A stretch of DNA of 64,000 nt, taken from assembly GCA_902781455.1 (NCBI GenBank), contig CACZJF010000001.1, positions 244,045 through 308,044 on the forward strand, read 5' to 3'. Below, one piece after another: positions 25,108-33,538 of the stretch. The first letter of the stretch is position 1; each line of letters starts with the position of its first letter. The DNA is from an uncultured Lachnospiraceae bacterium. Lineage in GTDB: Bacteria; Bacillota; Clostridia; Lachnospirales; Lachnospiraceae. The notes below the pieces were generated by a model. It did not search any database, was not told the origin of the DNA, and saw nothing but the letters and a program-made list of their open reading frames with translations. The position numbers and the translations under genes were made by a program.

Positions 25108-26229
25108 TCAAAATGCGAATTTGATTTTCTGCATCTCTTCCTGTTTCTGGTCTTCGCTGGTGTGGTAGTACAGGTCCATTGTCATTGCCAAGGTCTTATG
25201 TCCAAGAATCTTCTGGAGGGTCTGGGGCTTCATTCCCTGATTGACGCACTGTGTAGCAAATGTGTGCCTGAATGCGTGAGGAGAAAAACGATCAATCTGA
25301 TTGCCCTTCTGATTCAGTTTTCCGATGAAATAATAGATGGTGGAATTGATCAGGTTACTTGTAATCAAACCGCCCCCATTCTTGGGGAAGATACGCGCCT
25401 CTTCTCTCAGTGCGCTCCCTCCATATAACATCATAAGTCTTTTCTTCTGGTCTGCAAGCACTTTCTGCGCTTCGGTGCTGAGTGGAACATACCTGACAGA
25501 TGAATCTGTTTTCGGGGTCTGATTGATTACTGGCTTTCCATCGACTATTGATGTTGTCTTGGTCACATGGGCTTTATCGCTCTCGATGTCTCCCCATGTC
25601 AGAGCCGTTGCTTCTCCGCATCTCATTCCAGTATATGCCATAAACCTCATTACGCTCACATACTCGCTGTCTTTTGCTTTAGAAAAGAAGGTACTGAGTT
25701 CTTCCGGGGTGAGTGCTCTGTGCTCTCTGTCTGCAATCTTGGGCTCTGCTCTTTTCAGTCTCTTAATGCCTGACATCGGATTATAAGCGATCATCCTTCG
25801 ATCTGAGGCAAATTGCAGCAGGCTGCTCAGTATGTTGAGTCTGGAATTAATCCCGGTTGATGATAGCTTTTTCCCTGTCTCTGCACCCTTTCGAACAATC
25901 TTCTGATTCCTGAGCTTGTTCTTTACCTTCTCGCAGACTTCTTCATTGATGTCCTTTATCTTCATGTTCCCGATGTAACCAGATACATGAGCATAATTCC
26001 GTTTATAGTTGCATATGCTGCTCTCTTTGGCTTCCTTGCTCTCAATCCATAAATCAAACAGATCATCAAGAGTTATGTTCTTATCAGCCTTGATGCCCTG
26101 TTCAGCGTCTTCCTTCAGCTTCTTGATCTTCTCATCGATCTCATCAACTGAATGACCGTATACGCTGATCCGCTTGCCGTTGATGGTGACTTTCCGTTCT
26201 CGAAGCCCGTCCTTGCGCTTCTTTGGCAT
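25108..26229 (-). CDS. int: Tyrosine-type site-specific integrase
   Basis: 373 residues. The N terminus (1-60) is a small basic arm-binding domain, followed by a SAM-like core-binding domain (about 65-165) and the catalytic domain. Catalytic residues: Arg in TGMRCGEATAL, His-x-x-Arg in HAFRHTFATQ, His in LGHKTLAMT and the nucleophile Tyr in MDLYYH. It would integrate and, with the excisionase-like protein, excise the element through the TTTCATA cores. Transcribed toward attL. Its upstream region holds CACAAAA-type repeats shared with the excisionase operon. Confidence 0.95.
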   Translation of the reverse strand: MPKKRKDGLRERKVTINGKRISVYGHSVDEIDEKIKKLKEDAEQGIKADKNITLDDLFDLWIESKEAKESSICNYKRNYAHVSGYIGNMKIKDINEEVCEKVKNKLRNQKIVRKGAETGKKLSSTGINSRLNILSSLLQFASDRRMIAYNPMSGIKRLKRAEPKIADREHRALTPEELSTFFSKAKDSEYVSVMRFMAYTGMRCGEATALTWGDIESDKAHVTKTTSIVDGKPVINQTPKTDSSVRYVPLSTEAQKVLADQKKRLMMLYGGSALREEARIFPKNGGGLITSNLINSTIYYFIGKLNQKGNQIDRFSPHAFRHTFATQCVNQGMKPQTLQKILGHKTLAMTMDLYYHTSEDQKQEEMQKIKFAF

Positions 26230-26286
26230 ATCGTCTGCCTCCCTTCCGTTTTTTGATAGTTTCTGTACTTAGGCATACACAAAACT

Positions 26287-26304
26287 CACAAAATACACAA
26301 AACC
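26287..26304. repeat. 18-bp motif upstream of int, exact inverted copy upstream of the excisionase operon
   Basis: CACAAAATACACAAAACC here is found as its exact reverse complement at 31986-32003. Both copies lie in clusters of further CACAAAA units (here also near 26278 and 26360-26380; there also 31903-31930). Sharing by the two recombination-gene promoters suggests a common regulator or replication protein. Confidence 0.7.
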
Positions 26305-26382
26305 CTGTTTTTCCTTGTGGTTGACGGATTCTTGAATCAAAATGTGCTTCGCACACATTTACACAAAACCACACAAAACCTA

Positions 26383-26958
26383 TTATTGTGCAGCCGCCTG
26401 GGCTTCATGTTCCCGGATGAGCTTGTCGAGAGTGGGTCTGGAAATGTGGAGCTTTTCAGCCATTTCCTTCTTGTTGATCTTGCGGCTCATGTATTCCTGA
26501 TAAGCCTTATCCCACATTTCAGGATCGATCTGCTTCACCTGACCGCCTCTGTACTTCCCTTGCTGCTTGGCAATTGCGATGCCCTCACGCTGTCTCTCCA
26601 GCAGGTTTTGACGTTCAAATTCTGCGATAGCTCCAATCATTGTCAGCATGAGCTTGCCTGTTGGGGTGTTGCTGTCAACATTCTCCTTGTTGGATATGAG
26701 GCGAACACCCTTCTCATTCAGCAGCTCCACAATCTCAAGCAGGTCCTTGGTGCTTCTGGCAAGCCTTGAGAAGTCGTGAATGTAAATGGTGTCACCCTGT
26801 CGAACAAAATCAAGCATCTCTTGGAGCTTCGGTCTGTTGGTGTCCTTTGCGCTGACCTTCTCGATGTACCACTTCTCAATATCATGCTTCTGAAGGGCTT
26901 CCGTCTGCCGGGCTTCGTTCTGCTCGACAGTGCTTACACGAACATACGCTACTCTCAT
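26383..26958 (-). CDS. Serine recombinase (resolvase/invertase family)
   Basis: 191 residues from ATG 26958, which has AAAGGAG seven bases upstream; the longer frame to 27087 is unsupported. The catalytic Ser lies in AYVRVSTVEQNEARQ, and the conserved Arg residues in HDFSRLARST. GKLMLTMIGAIAEFERQNLLERQREG forms the dimer/E-helix region. The C-terminal helix-turn-helix reads KKEMAEKLHISRPTLDKLI. It resembles Tn3-type resolvases and DNA invertases, so it may resolve dimers or invert a segment of the element. Presence beside a tyrosine integrase suggests separate roles. Confidence 0.93.
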   Translation of the reverse strand: MRVAYVRVSTVEQNEARQTEALQKHDIEKWYIEKVSAKDTNRPKLQEMLDFVRQGDTIYIHDFSRLARSTKDLLEIVELLNEKGVRLISNKENVDSNTPTGKLMLTMIGAIAEFERQNLLERQREGIAIAKQQGKYRGGQVKQIDPEMWDKAYQEYMSRKINKKEMAEKLHISRPTLDKLIREHEAQAAAQ

Positions 26959-27404
26959 CGGTGGTCTCCTTTCTGTTTCTGTGTATACTTCGGGTACATG
27001 ATCAGTATAGCTGAATGTAAATCTCATGTCAAGCATCTCCTTTACATTTATGGAAATAAATCGATAACAGATTTTGTTTTTACTCAATCAGGCATAATTC
27101 CTGTGTAAATCCTGAGTATACCCTAATTTACATGGTGCGCTTGTTCATTATCGTCCGGGTCTGCGATCTTCTGAGAGTGATACACCCCTCGCACAGTGCT
27201 TACTGGTACACTTGGAGGGGTGTTATAGGATGCCAGGTATCCGCTGCCTCAGTGCACAGTGATTGTGTGCGTGGGCAACGTCCTGAATCTGTCTGATTCT
27301 GATTTTGCAAATAGATATAATGCATGAATGTGGGTGGGGTGGGTATCTGCATACATTTTAGCGGACGGGGATAGTGCCATCACCAACTTTTTGATAAAAA
27401 GGGG
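26959..27404. other. Non-coding region of 446 bases within the element, with hairpin
   Basis: No credible gene. It contains the inverted repeat ACACCCCTC (27182-27190) / GAGGGGTGT (27215-27223) with a 24-base loop, two CACAGTG copies, and G-rich stretches around 27330-27375. The position next to a resolvase and upstream of small genes suits a resolution site or replication/transfer origin, but nothing proves it. Confidence 0.4.
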
Positions 27405-27629
27405 TCACAATTCCGATACAACGACGATATGATCTGCACCTTCTACCTTCACCTTCTCTGCAAGTTCCCTCAGATAGTCCAGTGCAGCCTGTTTATCCCG
27501 GAAACTCTTCAGATCGATTGTCCGCATGGTCTGTGCACTGACTTTGTAAAATGTCCTGTTCAATCCGTCAGTGATCTTTGATGCCTTTATCATCTGGATG
27601 GCATCTGTATTAACGGAATCAATAATCAT
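27405..27629 (-). CDS. Small protein of unknown function (element)
   Basis: 74 residues, starting MIIDSVNTDAIQMIKASK, with a pattern of alternating strands and a helix (SFRDKQAALDYLRELAEKVK) that suggests a compact alpha/beta domain. I do not recognise it. It is preceded by a spaced AAAGGA-like sequence and lies at the downstream end of the element's main operon, just before the long non-coding region. Confidence 0.6.
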   Translation of the reverse strand: MIIDSVNTDAIQMIKASKITDGLNRTFYKVSAQTMRTIDLKSFRDKQAALDYLRELAEKVKVEGADHIVVVSEL

Positions 27630-27728
27630 AGTATTCCTTTCTTAACAGGCGGTCATGCTACAATGAACATAACCGCCCTCACTCATGGCTATTATGCAAC
27701 ACTGTGAGCATAAGTTCACAGGGGTTGC

Positions 27729-28010
27729 CTAAAAATATACTTCGGGAGCACCCCAGTCATCGGAATAATCCACACGCTCAAAAGGATCACGTTTGCTATG
27801 CTTATTGTGTCCAACGATCAGGATGCTCCCCGGTGGCGGTTTAAGCCATGCCTTGGCTCTTCGGCTGAGACTCCGGGCGGTCTTGCTATCAACCTTTGCC
27901 AGACTGATAACAGTGCTCCGTCCGAAGTACACCCGGATAACCTCACCCTGTTTGAGAGTTACCCCAGAAAGGGGATCACTTATCTGAAGCGGCTGCTTTC
28001 TTCTGCTCAT
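27729..28010 (-). CDS. Small basic protein of unknown function (element)
   Basis: 93 residues if read from ATG 28010; a longer frame to 28073 overlaps the preceding gene more deeply. It overlaps the end of the gene at 27976-28950 by 35 bases. A basic N terminus is followed by LKQGEVIRVYFGRSTVISLAKVDSKTARSLSRRAKAWLKP, suggesting a beta-barrel-like or nucleic-acid-binding domain. No family is recognised. Confidence 0.5.
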   Translation of the reverse strand: MSRRKQPLQISDPLSGVTLKQGEVIRVYFGRSTVISLAKVDSKTARSLSRRAKAWLKPPPGSILIVGHNKHSKRDPFERVDYSDDWGAPEVYF

Positions 28011-28950
28011 CTGCCTCTGCCTTCTTCTTGTTGATGAGTTCAAGCTCCTGAACCTCTGCCACAAGCTGTGCATATTTCGACTTCATCATTTTGTCGATGT
28101 CTTCGGGGTGCTTGTGAAGGATCTTCTGCACGGATCTGAGTATAGTTACAGAATCCTTTTCAGGATCGAGCTCATCAATATCTGAGAAGTAGGAGCTTAT
28201 CATTGCCTCATCAGCAGCACTGAGTCCTTTTGAAACAGTAAAGTCTTGAAGCTGAACAGCAACGTCAAAACTATCGATATACTTCTGAAACTCTGGATCT
28301 GCGTTTCCGGGTGCTTGAGGGTTATCATAGAAAAAAGCTCTGTGCAGATGGATGTCCTGTTTCCCGACACTGTTCACGCACTCAAGTAGATACTTGCCGC
28401 CCTCATCTAACAATGCGTACATATCGCAAATATCTCCATCAAGTGGAATTGAAACTGAATATCCGGCTGACTGTGAGAGATTTTCAAAAATCCGCATTGC
28501 CTGATAGTTTCGCATGAATGCCGGGAGCATCTTCATCAGTTCGCCTCGGCTGATGTTCTTGCCGCGCATCTTTATCGAATTAAGCAATGCGACCTGGTCG
28601 GGTGACGGAGCTGTCACAAGCATTTTATCGAGCCGTACAAACTTGTCAGAGATCATATCTCGCACTGCTTCTTCAAGCGTAGAGATAACTTTGTTTTTTG
28701 CTTTTTGGTATCGCTCATCAAGCTCTTTGCGCCTCCGCCCGATATATGCCGGGGTGAGTTTTCCGTCTTCCTGAATTTTCCTGTATTCTGATTCGCGATC
28801 TGCCTGCTCATTCAAAAGAAATGTGTGCATAGCCTTAATCTGACTCTGGAGTCCAGTAAAGCTCCTCCGGGTATCTTCCTTTGCGGCTGTCTTGTTCCAT
28901 TTTTCCTGTAATGAATCTGTAAACCGCATAAGTGCCTCAAAATCATTCAT
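27976..28950 (-). CDS. Coiled-coil protein of unknown function (element)
   Basis: 324 residues, mostly helical. An N-terminal region with EYRKIQEDGKLTPAYIGRRRKELDERYQKAKNK points to coiled coil, and the C-terminal end is Lys/Glu/Ala-rich (KKKAEADEQKKAAA). The middle holds a possible beta-rich segment (GYSVSIPLDGDICDMYALLDEGGKYLLEC). It has no membrane segment or signal. It overlaps its neighbours on both sides, so it is an integral part of the element's operon. It could be a structural or DNA-associated protein; I cannot name a family. Confidence 0.6.
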   Translation of the reverse strand: MNDFEALMRFTDSLQEKWNKTAAKEDTRRSFTGLQSQIKAMHTFLLNEQADRESEYRKIQEDGKLTPAYIGRRRKELDERYQKAKNKVISTLEEAVRDMISDKFVRLDKMLVTAPSPDQVALLNSIKMRGKNISRGELMKMLPAFMRNYQAMRIFENLSQSAGYSVSIPLDGDICDMYALLDEGGKYLLECVNSVGKQDIHLHRAFFYDNPQAPGNADPEFQKYIDSFDVAVQLQDFTVSKGLSAADEAMISSYFSDIDELDPEKDSVTILRSVQKILHKHPEDIDKMMKSKYAQLVAEVQELELINKKKAEADEQKKAAASDK

Positions 28951-29221
28951 TTGAATCTCCCTTCTGCGCGATTGCCTCGCGCTCTGCCTGTCTTAGTGCT
29001 TTCTGCTTTGCTCTATACCTTCGAGCTTTTTCTCGATTGATTTCTCGCCACCGTTCCGGGTTTTTCTCGACAAAAGACCGCCAGTCCTTCAGCCGTTGTG
29101 CCCTTGTCTCTTCAGGATGGTTTGCCCTATACCACTGACGGTATAGCCTGAGAAACTCCCTGTGCGATATGTTCCAATCACGTTTTAAATCCTGCAATCG
29201 TTGTTTCTGATATGCCCACAT
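28943..29221 (-). CDS. Small Arg-rich helical protein (element)
   Basis: 92 residues, very rich in Arg, Lys, Trp and Gln. The segment around 10-75 alternates basic and aromatic residues (LKRDWNISHREFLRLYRQWYRANHPEE, then RWREINREKARRYRAKQ), as in small DNA- or RNA-binding proteins. Its stop overlaps the start of the next gene. No family recognised. Confidence 0.6.
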   Translation of the reverse strand: MWAYQKQRLQDLKRDWNISHREFLRLYRQWYRANHPEETRAQRLKDWRSFVEKNPERWREINREKARRYRAKQKALRQAEREAIAQKGDSNE

Positions 29222-29224
29222 TTC

Positions 29225-29308
29225 GCCCTCCCTGTTGTGGTATAATAAGTGTTAAGTAAACGGAGAGGGCACGCACCCGGCAGCCGTGTAAGAGCGGTTT
29301 TGCCGGGT
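29225..29308 (+). promoter_or_regulatory. Extended -10 box and inverted repeats between two element genes
   Basis: Plus-strand TGGTATAAT (about 29237-29245) is followed by the inverted repeat ACCCGGCA (29275-29282) / TGCCGGGT (29301-29308). GCCCTC (29225-29230) and GAGGGC (29265-29270) form another pair. It could encode a short antisense RNA to the next gene's 3' end or act as a hairpin in the minus-strand message. Confidence 0.35.
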
Positions 29309-29315
29309 GTTCGTC

Positions 29316-29708
29316 TTAGATACAAGGGGTGTTGTAGATACGGTCACCCTCGATCCTGAGAGCAGGTTCAAAACCTCTTTCTTCTGATATGGGCTTGCTG
29401 AGTGTCTTGTTAATAGCAGACAGCCTGTTCTGAATCTTGTTGAGGGTATCATCTGACATGGTTACCATCTGGGCAATGCCAGTGCCGTGGATGTCGTGCA
29501 GTCCGTCTTTTACTCCCTCGACCTGATTAGTAAGTTCCGTGATTGCGTCTGTGAGTTGAGAAACCTGCAGTCCGATGTTACTGATAACAGAGTTTAATTC
29601 AGTTACCATATACCCGATGGTAAGTCTGATTTCTGCCATGTCAGAGGATTCCTGACCGCCCTGCAAGTGCTGTGTATCCTGTTCCTGAATAATCTTATCG
29701 TTTGCCAT
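29316..29708 (-). CDS. Small coiled-coil protein (element)
   Basis: 130 residues from ATG 29708, eight bases after AGGAGG; the longer frame to 29747 overlaps the DUF3987 gene stop and lacks a site. The segment about 22-95 is a strong heptad pattern (IGYMVTELNSVISNIGLQVSQLTDAITEL). It ends with a short Cys-containing tail. Coiled-coil proteins of this size near primase genes occur in many elements; no specific function is recognised. Confidence 0.65.
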   Translation of the reverse strand: MANDKIIQEQDTQHLQGGQESSDMAEIRLTIGYMVTELNSVISNIGLQVSQLTDAITELTNQVEGVKDGLHDIHGTGIAQMVTMSDDTLNKIQNRLSAINKTLSKPISEERGFEPALRIEGDRIYNTPCI

Positions 29709-29747
29709 TGTAAAACCTCCTAATGCAACATAGTTTATGTGTGACAT

Positions 29748-31556
29748 TTATTCTAAACCGGGGGCATCTGGGAATGCTTCCGGGTTGAAGATAAGAAGAG
29801 TGCTCGGTCTTCCTGACTTGCCGTCATTTACTTCGATCTGGGCAATGTAACCATTCTTAGCAAGCTCATCAAGCCCTTTCTCAAGTGAGCGGACATCCTT
29901 GAAGCGGCTTCCCCGAATTTTGGCGAACAGATCACGCCTCTTGATGAATCCGCTTTTGCGGTATTCCTTAAAGCTGTCTCCTGACAGTCTCTTCAGCAAG
30001 AACACTGCATCCCTTCGTGCCTGGCTGTCCTGTGTGAATCCCAATGCGTACTCGGACATAATGGTGAAGTATTTTCCAAGCTCGATTGCGCCACGCATGC
30101 TGTCTGCGCCAATTTCGCCAACAATTCCCTTGTTCTTTGCCAGATAGAGCAGAGCAGCGATCCTGACAACACCGCCCTCGAGCTTTCCACTCCATGCTTG
30201 CATGACTTCCGACATTTCCGGGCGGCTGGGCTCGATGCTGTCGTGGTACTGTTCAAGGATTGTGGAGGCTTCCGGGCTGACCGTCAGTATGGTGTCTTGC
30301 TGATCCCAATCAAGTGCATACTCCGTCAGCCTTTTGACGCTGTTCTCATAGTCTGCCCTTACTTCTTCGGGCACTGGTTCGGACCTGAATGCTCTGTTGC
30401 CGACCTGAGACTTTGGGAAGCAATACAGGAAGCGCGCGCACAATCCGCGACCGCTGAAACTGTCGTTGCTGACAAAATCCTGAAGCAATGAGGGCTGCGC
30501 CATCAACAACACTGTCAGCCGTGGGTGCTTCAGGGTTACGGTCTGCCGTCCGATCCTGTGAATCATGGTTGGTTCTACACTGTATCCCTTCAGAAAAATG
30601 TCGATGTTAGCACCGCTGCCGGGTGCACTGTAACGTCCGGCAAGTATGCCCAGAATGCTTCCACCTTCTCCGCTGAGTAGGGCGGCGGTCTCTGCATTGT
30701 CTCTGAGTACAAGTGCCAAGGCTTCAGGGGTGGTATCGTCAACAAGCCATTGTTCTGGGGTGAGCATTTCCTTCTCGGCTTCTCTGAGTTCAGCCTGTGC
30801 CGCTTTTAGGTCCGCTTCCGTCACCTTCGCATTTCGTTTTGCTATGGAAGTGGTAATATTGTCGGCTTTCTTCTTGAGCACCTCGATCTTCTTCTTTTGC
30901 CACTCGATCTGTTCAGCCTTGGTTTCATTCCAAGAATCAAGGGCTTCAGTTAATGGGGTCATTGCATCCCGGAGTACTGGGCTCTTCCGTTCCGATGGGG
31001 CGGCTGTAATCATCGTGTATAGATTGATGGGCTCTCGCCAATCGGGGGAGACTTGCACCCAGTAACCACACTTCTGAAAGACCGCTGAGAGCACTGACAA
31101 GACGCAGCAACCGACCATTGCCTCATCTACCTGATAAGACGTAGCAGCAGCCTTGCAGTACGCTCTGAAGGTCTCAGGAAGGGCTTCAACGGGGAATTGT
31201 GCAACTGGTGCTTCAGCGTCCACAAAAGGGGTGTAAGGGGCAAATTCGGCTTTCTCCATGACCTTTGGATTAAGACCATCGCCTTGGACAAGCCACTTGT
31301 TTGATGGGTGATAGAATGCGATCCTTGCATCCTTGTCCTTGTAGTAGCTGAGTGCCATTCTTGCATCATCAAAAGGAACAAGTGCCTCTCTGATCCTGTC
31401 CACTGCGTCTGCGCCTGTTCTCGGAAGCTGAACCCCGTTCAGATCATGATAGGTAAACTTGCCGGGTTTGTTCGGAATCGGGAACGCAAGTGCACAGATG
31501 GGATTCTGAAGGTTTTCCTGTGCATACTTGAAAACATCTTGCGCTGTCAGACTCAA
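29748..31556 (-). CDS. DUF3987 family protein (primase/helicase-like replication protein)
   Basis: 602 residues. The N-terminal 110 residues contain a partial primase-like module (DVFKYAQENLQNPICALAFPIPNKPGK). The central DUF3987 domain shows the P-loop-like TAAPSERKSPVLRDAM, a coiled-coil insertion (about 220-270), GGSILGILAGRYS and FSGRGLCARFLYCFP. A C-terminal winged-helix segment (FAKIRGSRFKDVRSLEKGLDELAKNGYI) follows. Relatives occur in plasmids, phages and integrative elements and are thought to act in replication. ATG 31556 overlaps the stop of the excisionase-like gene. Confidence 0.85.
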   Translation of the reverse strand: MSLTAQDVFKYAQENLQNPICALAFPIPNKPGKFTYHDLNGVQLPRTGADAVDRIREALVPFDDARMALSYYKDKDARIAFYHPSNKWLVQGDGLNPKVMEKAEFAPYTPFVDAEAPVAQFPVEALPETFRAYCKAAATSYQVDEAMVGCCVLSVLSAVFQKCGYWVQVSPDWREPINLYTMITAAPSERKSPVLRDAMTPLTEALDSWNETKAEQIEWQKKKIEVLKKKADNITTSIAKRNAKVTEADLKAAQAELREAEKEMLTPEQWLVDDTTPEALALVLRDNAETAALLSGEGGSILGILAGRYSAPGSGANIDIFLKGYSVEPTMIHRIGRQTVTLKHPRLTVLLMAQPSLLQDFVSNDSFSGRGLCARFLYCFPKSQVGNRAFRSEPVPEEVRADYENSVKRLTEYALDWDQQDTILTVSPEASTILEQYHDSIEPSRPEMSEVMQAWSGKLEGGVVRIAALLYLAKNKGIVGEIGADSMRGAIELGKYFTIMSEYALGFTQDSQARRDAVFLLKRLSGDSFKEYRKSGFIKRRDLFAKIRGSRFKDVRSLEKGLDELAKNGYIAQIEVNDGKSGRPSTLLIFNPEAFPDAPGLE

Positions 31557-31771
31557 ATCACATCACCCCTCTGCAATGCGCGGTCAATAACGCTTTTGTC
31601 ATTTATGACTCGCCGCCCGATTTTTCTTCGGCAACCGATCTGCTCGGCAAATTTCCTGAATGTCGTTCGCCCGACTCCAACATAAGCAGCCGCCTCAAAA
31701 TCATTCAGGAACGCCCGGTCTGTAAGTGTTGCCGATTCCGCTTGCAATGCTTCTCGTTTGAAATTGCTCAT
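31553..31771 (-). CDS. Excisionase-like helix-turn-helix protein
   Basis: 72 residues with LNDFEAAAYVGVGRTTFRKFAEQIGCRRKIGRRVINDKSVID, the winged-helix pattern of MerR/Xis-like and DUF6462 proteins that serve as recombination directionality factors or small regulators. It heads the operon with the DUF3987 gene. The family and position make an excisionase likely; the alternative is a transcription regulator. Confidence 0.75.
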   Translation of the reverse strand: MSNFKREALQAESATLTDRAFLNDFEAAAYVGVGRTTFRKFAEQIGCRRKIGRRVINDKSVIDRALQRGDVI

Positions 31772-32019
31772 TTCTCGCTCCTTTCTACTTTCACAGATGA
31801 ATTAACTCGCACTTCCCTGACCTCAGAGGGTACTTTACAATATTTTGGAAAGTCGTTTTGCGTAAAAAGAGCGTTAAATTTATAACGTTTTTGGAGAAGG
31901 GTTTTGTGTGATTTTGTGATATTGTGTGCAGACGATTCTGCCTTTCAAGAATGCCCTGTCTATGAGGCTTTCCGTGGTATTGTGCGGTTTTGTGTATTTT
32001 GTGGGAGGGTGTAAACACA
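31772..32019 (-). promoter_or_regulatory. Promoter region of the excisionase operon with repeats
   Basis: No gene. Contains the exact inverted copy of the int-upstream motif (31986-32003), more TTTTGTG units (31903-31930) and a palindrome CGTTATAAATTTAACG read on the minus strand near 31873-31888. A weak promoter TTTACG-18-TATTGT may overlap. This region is a good candidate for binding of an element-encoded regulator. Confidence 0.45.
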
Positions 32020-32024
32020 AAAAC

Positions 32025-32056
32025 AAAAAAAAGACCGCCCCCATCTCTGGGAGCGG
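32025..32056 (-). terminator. Intrinsic terminator after the SprT-like gene
   Basis: On the minus strand CCGCTCCCA pairs with TGGGGGCGG, followed by a run of T (plus-strand A at 32023-32032). It lies 19 bases downstream of the stop at 32075 and ends the operon from 33452. Confidence 0.85.
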
Positions 32057-32074
32057 CTAAGATGTTTGGTGGAA

Positions 32075-32581
32075 TCATTCCATCATCCATGATTCAAGTG
32101 GGAAGTATGTTATCAGGTGAGTGTCAGAAAATCCGATTCTGCCGTTGGTTCTTTTGCAAGATTGTCCATGCTCAATAGCAGCTTTCTTAAAATACTTGTT
32201 ATGATACCCGAATACGGTAAATTTTCCATCTTTGAACACGCTGTTTACATCTTGTATGTCGTGGATTCTGTTAAACAGATGTACCATTTCATGTGCCATA
32301 GTATTTTCAAGGAAGCAAGGCCAGACTCGATAGTCAGTATATGGGCTTTCATTTATAATCAACTGGTTAAACTCGATGCGATGATGTAGCTTAATCGGAT
32401 TAATCGTCATGCATCGAGCTACGGTGCTCGAAGATATAATATTAATGCGTATAGTTGTATCAAGCGGCAATTGAGAATCATAATAAGTGTTGTTTATGAC
32501 ATCATACATATAGCGGAGAATACGGTTCTGCTCCTCATACGGGAATTCATTGAAATCCTTACTTGCTACAATCTCAGCCAT
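32075..32581 (-). CDS. SprT-like zinc metalloprotease domain protein (element)
   Basis: 168 residues. The zinc-binding motif HEMVH occurs in ENTMAHEMVHLFNRIH, the HExxH of SprT/Spartan-like proteins, with a third candidate ligand further on in FGYHNKYFKKAA. The N terminus has NNTYYDSQLPLDTTIRI, typical of the fold. SprT-like proteins degrade or handle DNA-bound proteins; elements and phages often carry them. The gene starts three bases after the next upstream gene ends, so it belongs to the FtsK-like operon. Confidence 0.72.
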   Translation of the reverse strand: MAEIVASKDFNEFPYEEQNRILRYMYDVINNTYYDSQLPLDTTIRINIISSSTVARCMTINPIKLHHRIEFNQLIINESPYTDYRVWPCFLENTMAHEMVHLFNRIHDIQDVNSVFKDGKFTVFGYHNKYFKKAAIEHGQSCKRTNGRIGFSDTHLITYFPLESWMME

Positions 32582-32584
32582 TGT

Positions 32585-32806
32585 TTACCCCTTCCTGTGC
32601 CTCTCTTGGTATTTTAGACCTCGCTGAAATCCCATGCAATAGGTTGCGAGTGTTGCCCAGAATACCGCGCTGGTCATCTCTGCGCTGTGATCTTGGCTCT
32701 GCTTCTGGACGTATTCCATCACAGCACTAAGGTCTTCCTTGCTCAGTCCGCAACGATCAGGCATATCTTTGATAATCTTCTCAATGGTTTCTGCTGTGTA
32801 CTTCAT
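32585..32806 (-). CDS. Small protein of unknown function (element)
   Basis: 73 residues: an acidic helical N terminus (IEKIIKDMPDRCGLSKEDLSAVMEYV) and a moderately hydrophobic segment (SAVFWATLATYCMGFQRGLKY). It lies between the FtsK-like and SprT-like genes with spacings of 19 and 3 bases. No family recognised. Confidence 0.6.
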   Translation of the reverse strand: MKYTAETIEKIIKDMPDRCGLSKEDLSAVMEYVQKQSQDHSAEMTSAVFWATLATYCMGFQRGLKYQERHRKG

Positions 32807-32825
32807 GTTCTCTTTCTCCTTTCAT

Positions 32826-33452
32826 TCATCTGTTAATTGCTTCCCATACTTTTTCTGTATCTATCTTTTCGGGCTCACACATCATCGGGGTGTAGACATA
32901 TGCCTTGCCGATCATGGGCAATTTACCCGGAAAGCTCCCCAGAAGGTAACGGTACTTACCTGCATCCCTCTGCCTCAAGCAGACGATGTTCGTCATGTTA
33001 TCCCTGATGCATGCCGGGATCACGTCCTGAGTTGCTACCTGCGTGCACAGAATCAAGTGGATTCTCGCAGCCCTTCCCATTAAAGTGACCTGTGACATCA
33101 TGCGGACATATTCTTTCTTTCGGCTGCCCTGCATCAGGAATGCCATTTCATCGACAAACACGAACACATGGGGCTCAGTGCTGACTGTCTGCTCATTGGC
33201 GCGCATATCGTCAAACCTGCTCTGCATGAGCTCATAGACAAAACACAGGGCTTCATAGATGCTTTCCTCATCGTCTGCATACTGCAATACACCTACATTG
33301 TTGCGGTACTGGTGCAGCTCCACCTTCTTAGGGTCAATCAGCACATACATGTTGCCGCCCTGGCTGATCAATGCATCGATGATGCGCTTTTCACAAAAAC
33401 TCTTTCCAGATCCGATAACTCCGGCAATGAGTGTGTTATAGCTTCCGTTCAT
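32826..33452 (-). CDS. FtsK/SpoIIIE-like DNA translocase ATPase (short)
   Basis: 208 residues from ATG 33452, six bases after AAGGAG. Walker A is AGVIGSGKSFCEK, Walker B VFVFVDEMAFLM, and there is LILCTQVATQDVIP, the conserved strand of FtsK/HerA ATPases. DPKKVELHQYRNN is the typical FtsK segment after Walker A. Compared with chromosomal FtsK it lacks the N-terminal membrane part and the gamma domain. In Tn916-like and actinomycete elements such ATPases move DNA during transfer; here it is the first gene next to attR. TGTCGTA repeats precede it. Confidence 0.9.
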   Translation of the reverse strand: MNGSYNTLIAGVIGSGKSFCEKRIIDALISQGGNMYVLIDPKKVELHQYRNNVGVLQYADDEESIYEALCFVYELMQSRFDDMRANEQTVSTEPHVFVFVDEMAFLMQGSRKKEYVRMMSQVTLMGRAARIHLILCTQVATQDVIPACIRDNMTNIVCLRQRDAGKYRYLLGSFPGKLPMIGKAYVYTPMMCEPEKIDTEKVWEAINR

Positions 33453-33466
33453 GGTGTTCTCCTTCC

Positions 33467-33485
33467 TGTCGTAAAACGTGTCGTA
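33467..33485. repeat. TGTCGTA repeat pair, probable arm-type sites (right end)
   Basis: TGTCGTA at 33467 and 33479 with the same 12-bp spacing and orientation as the pair at 25078-25096; 17 of 19 bases match. It lies 54 bases inside attR. Confidence 0.7.
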
Positions 33486-33538
33486 ATTTGTTCTTAAACA
33501 CCCGGAAGACTGCATAAATAAAGGGAAAATCAAAAAGA

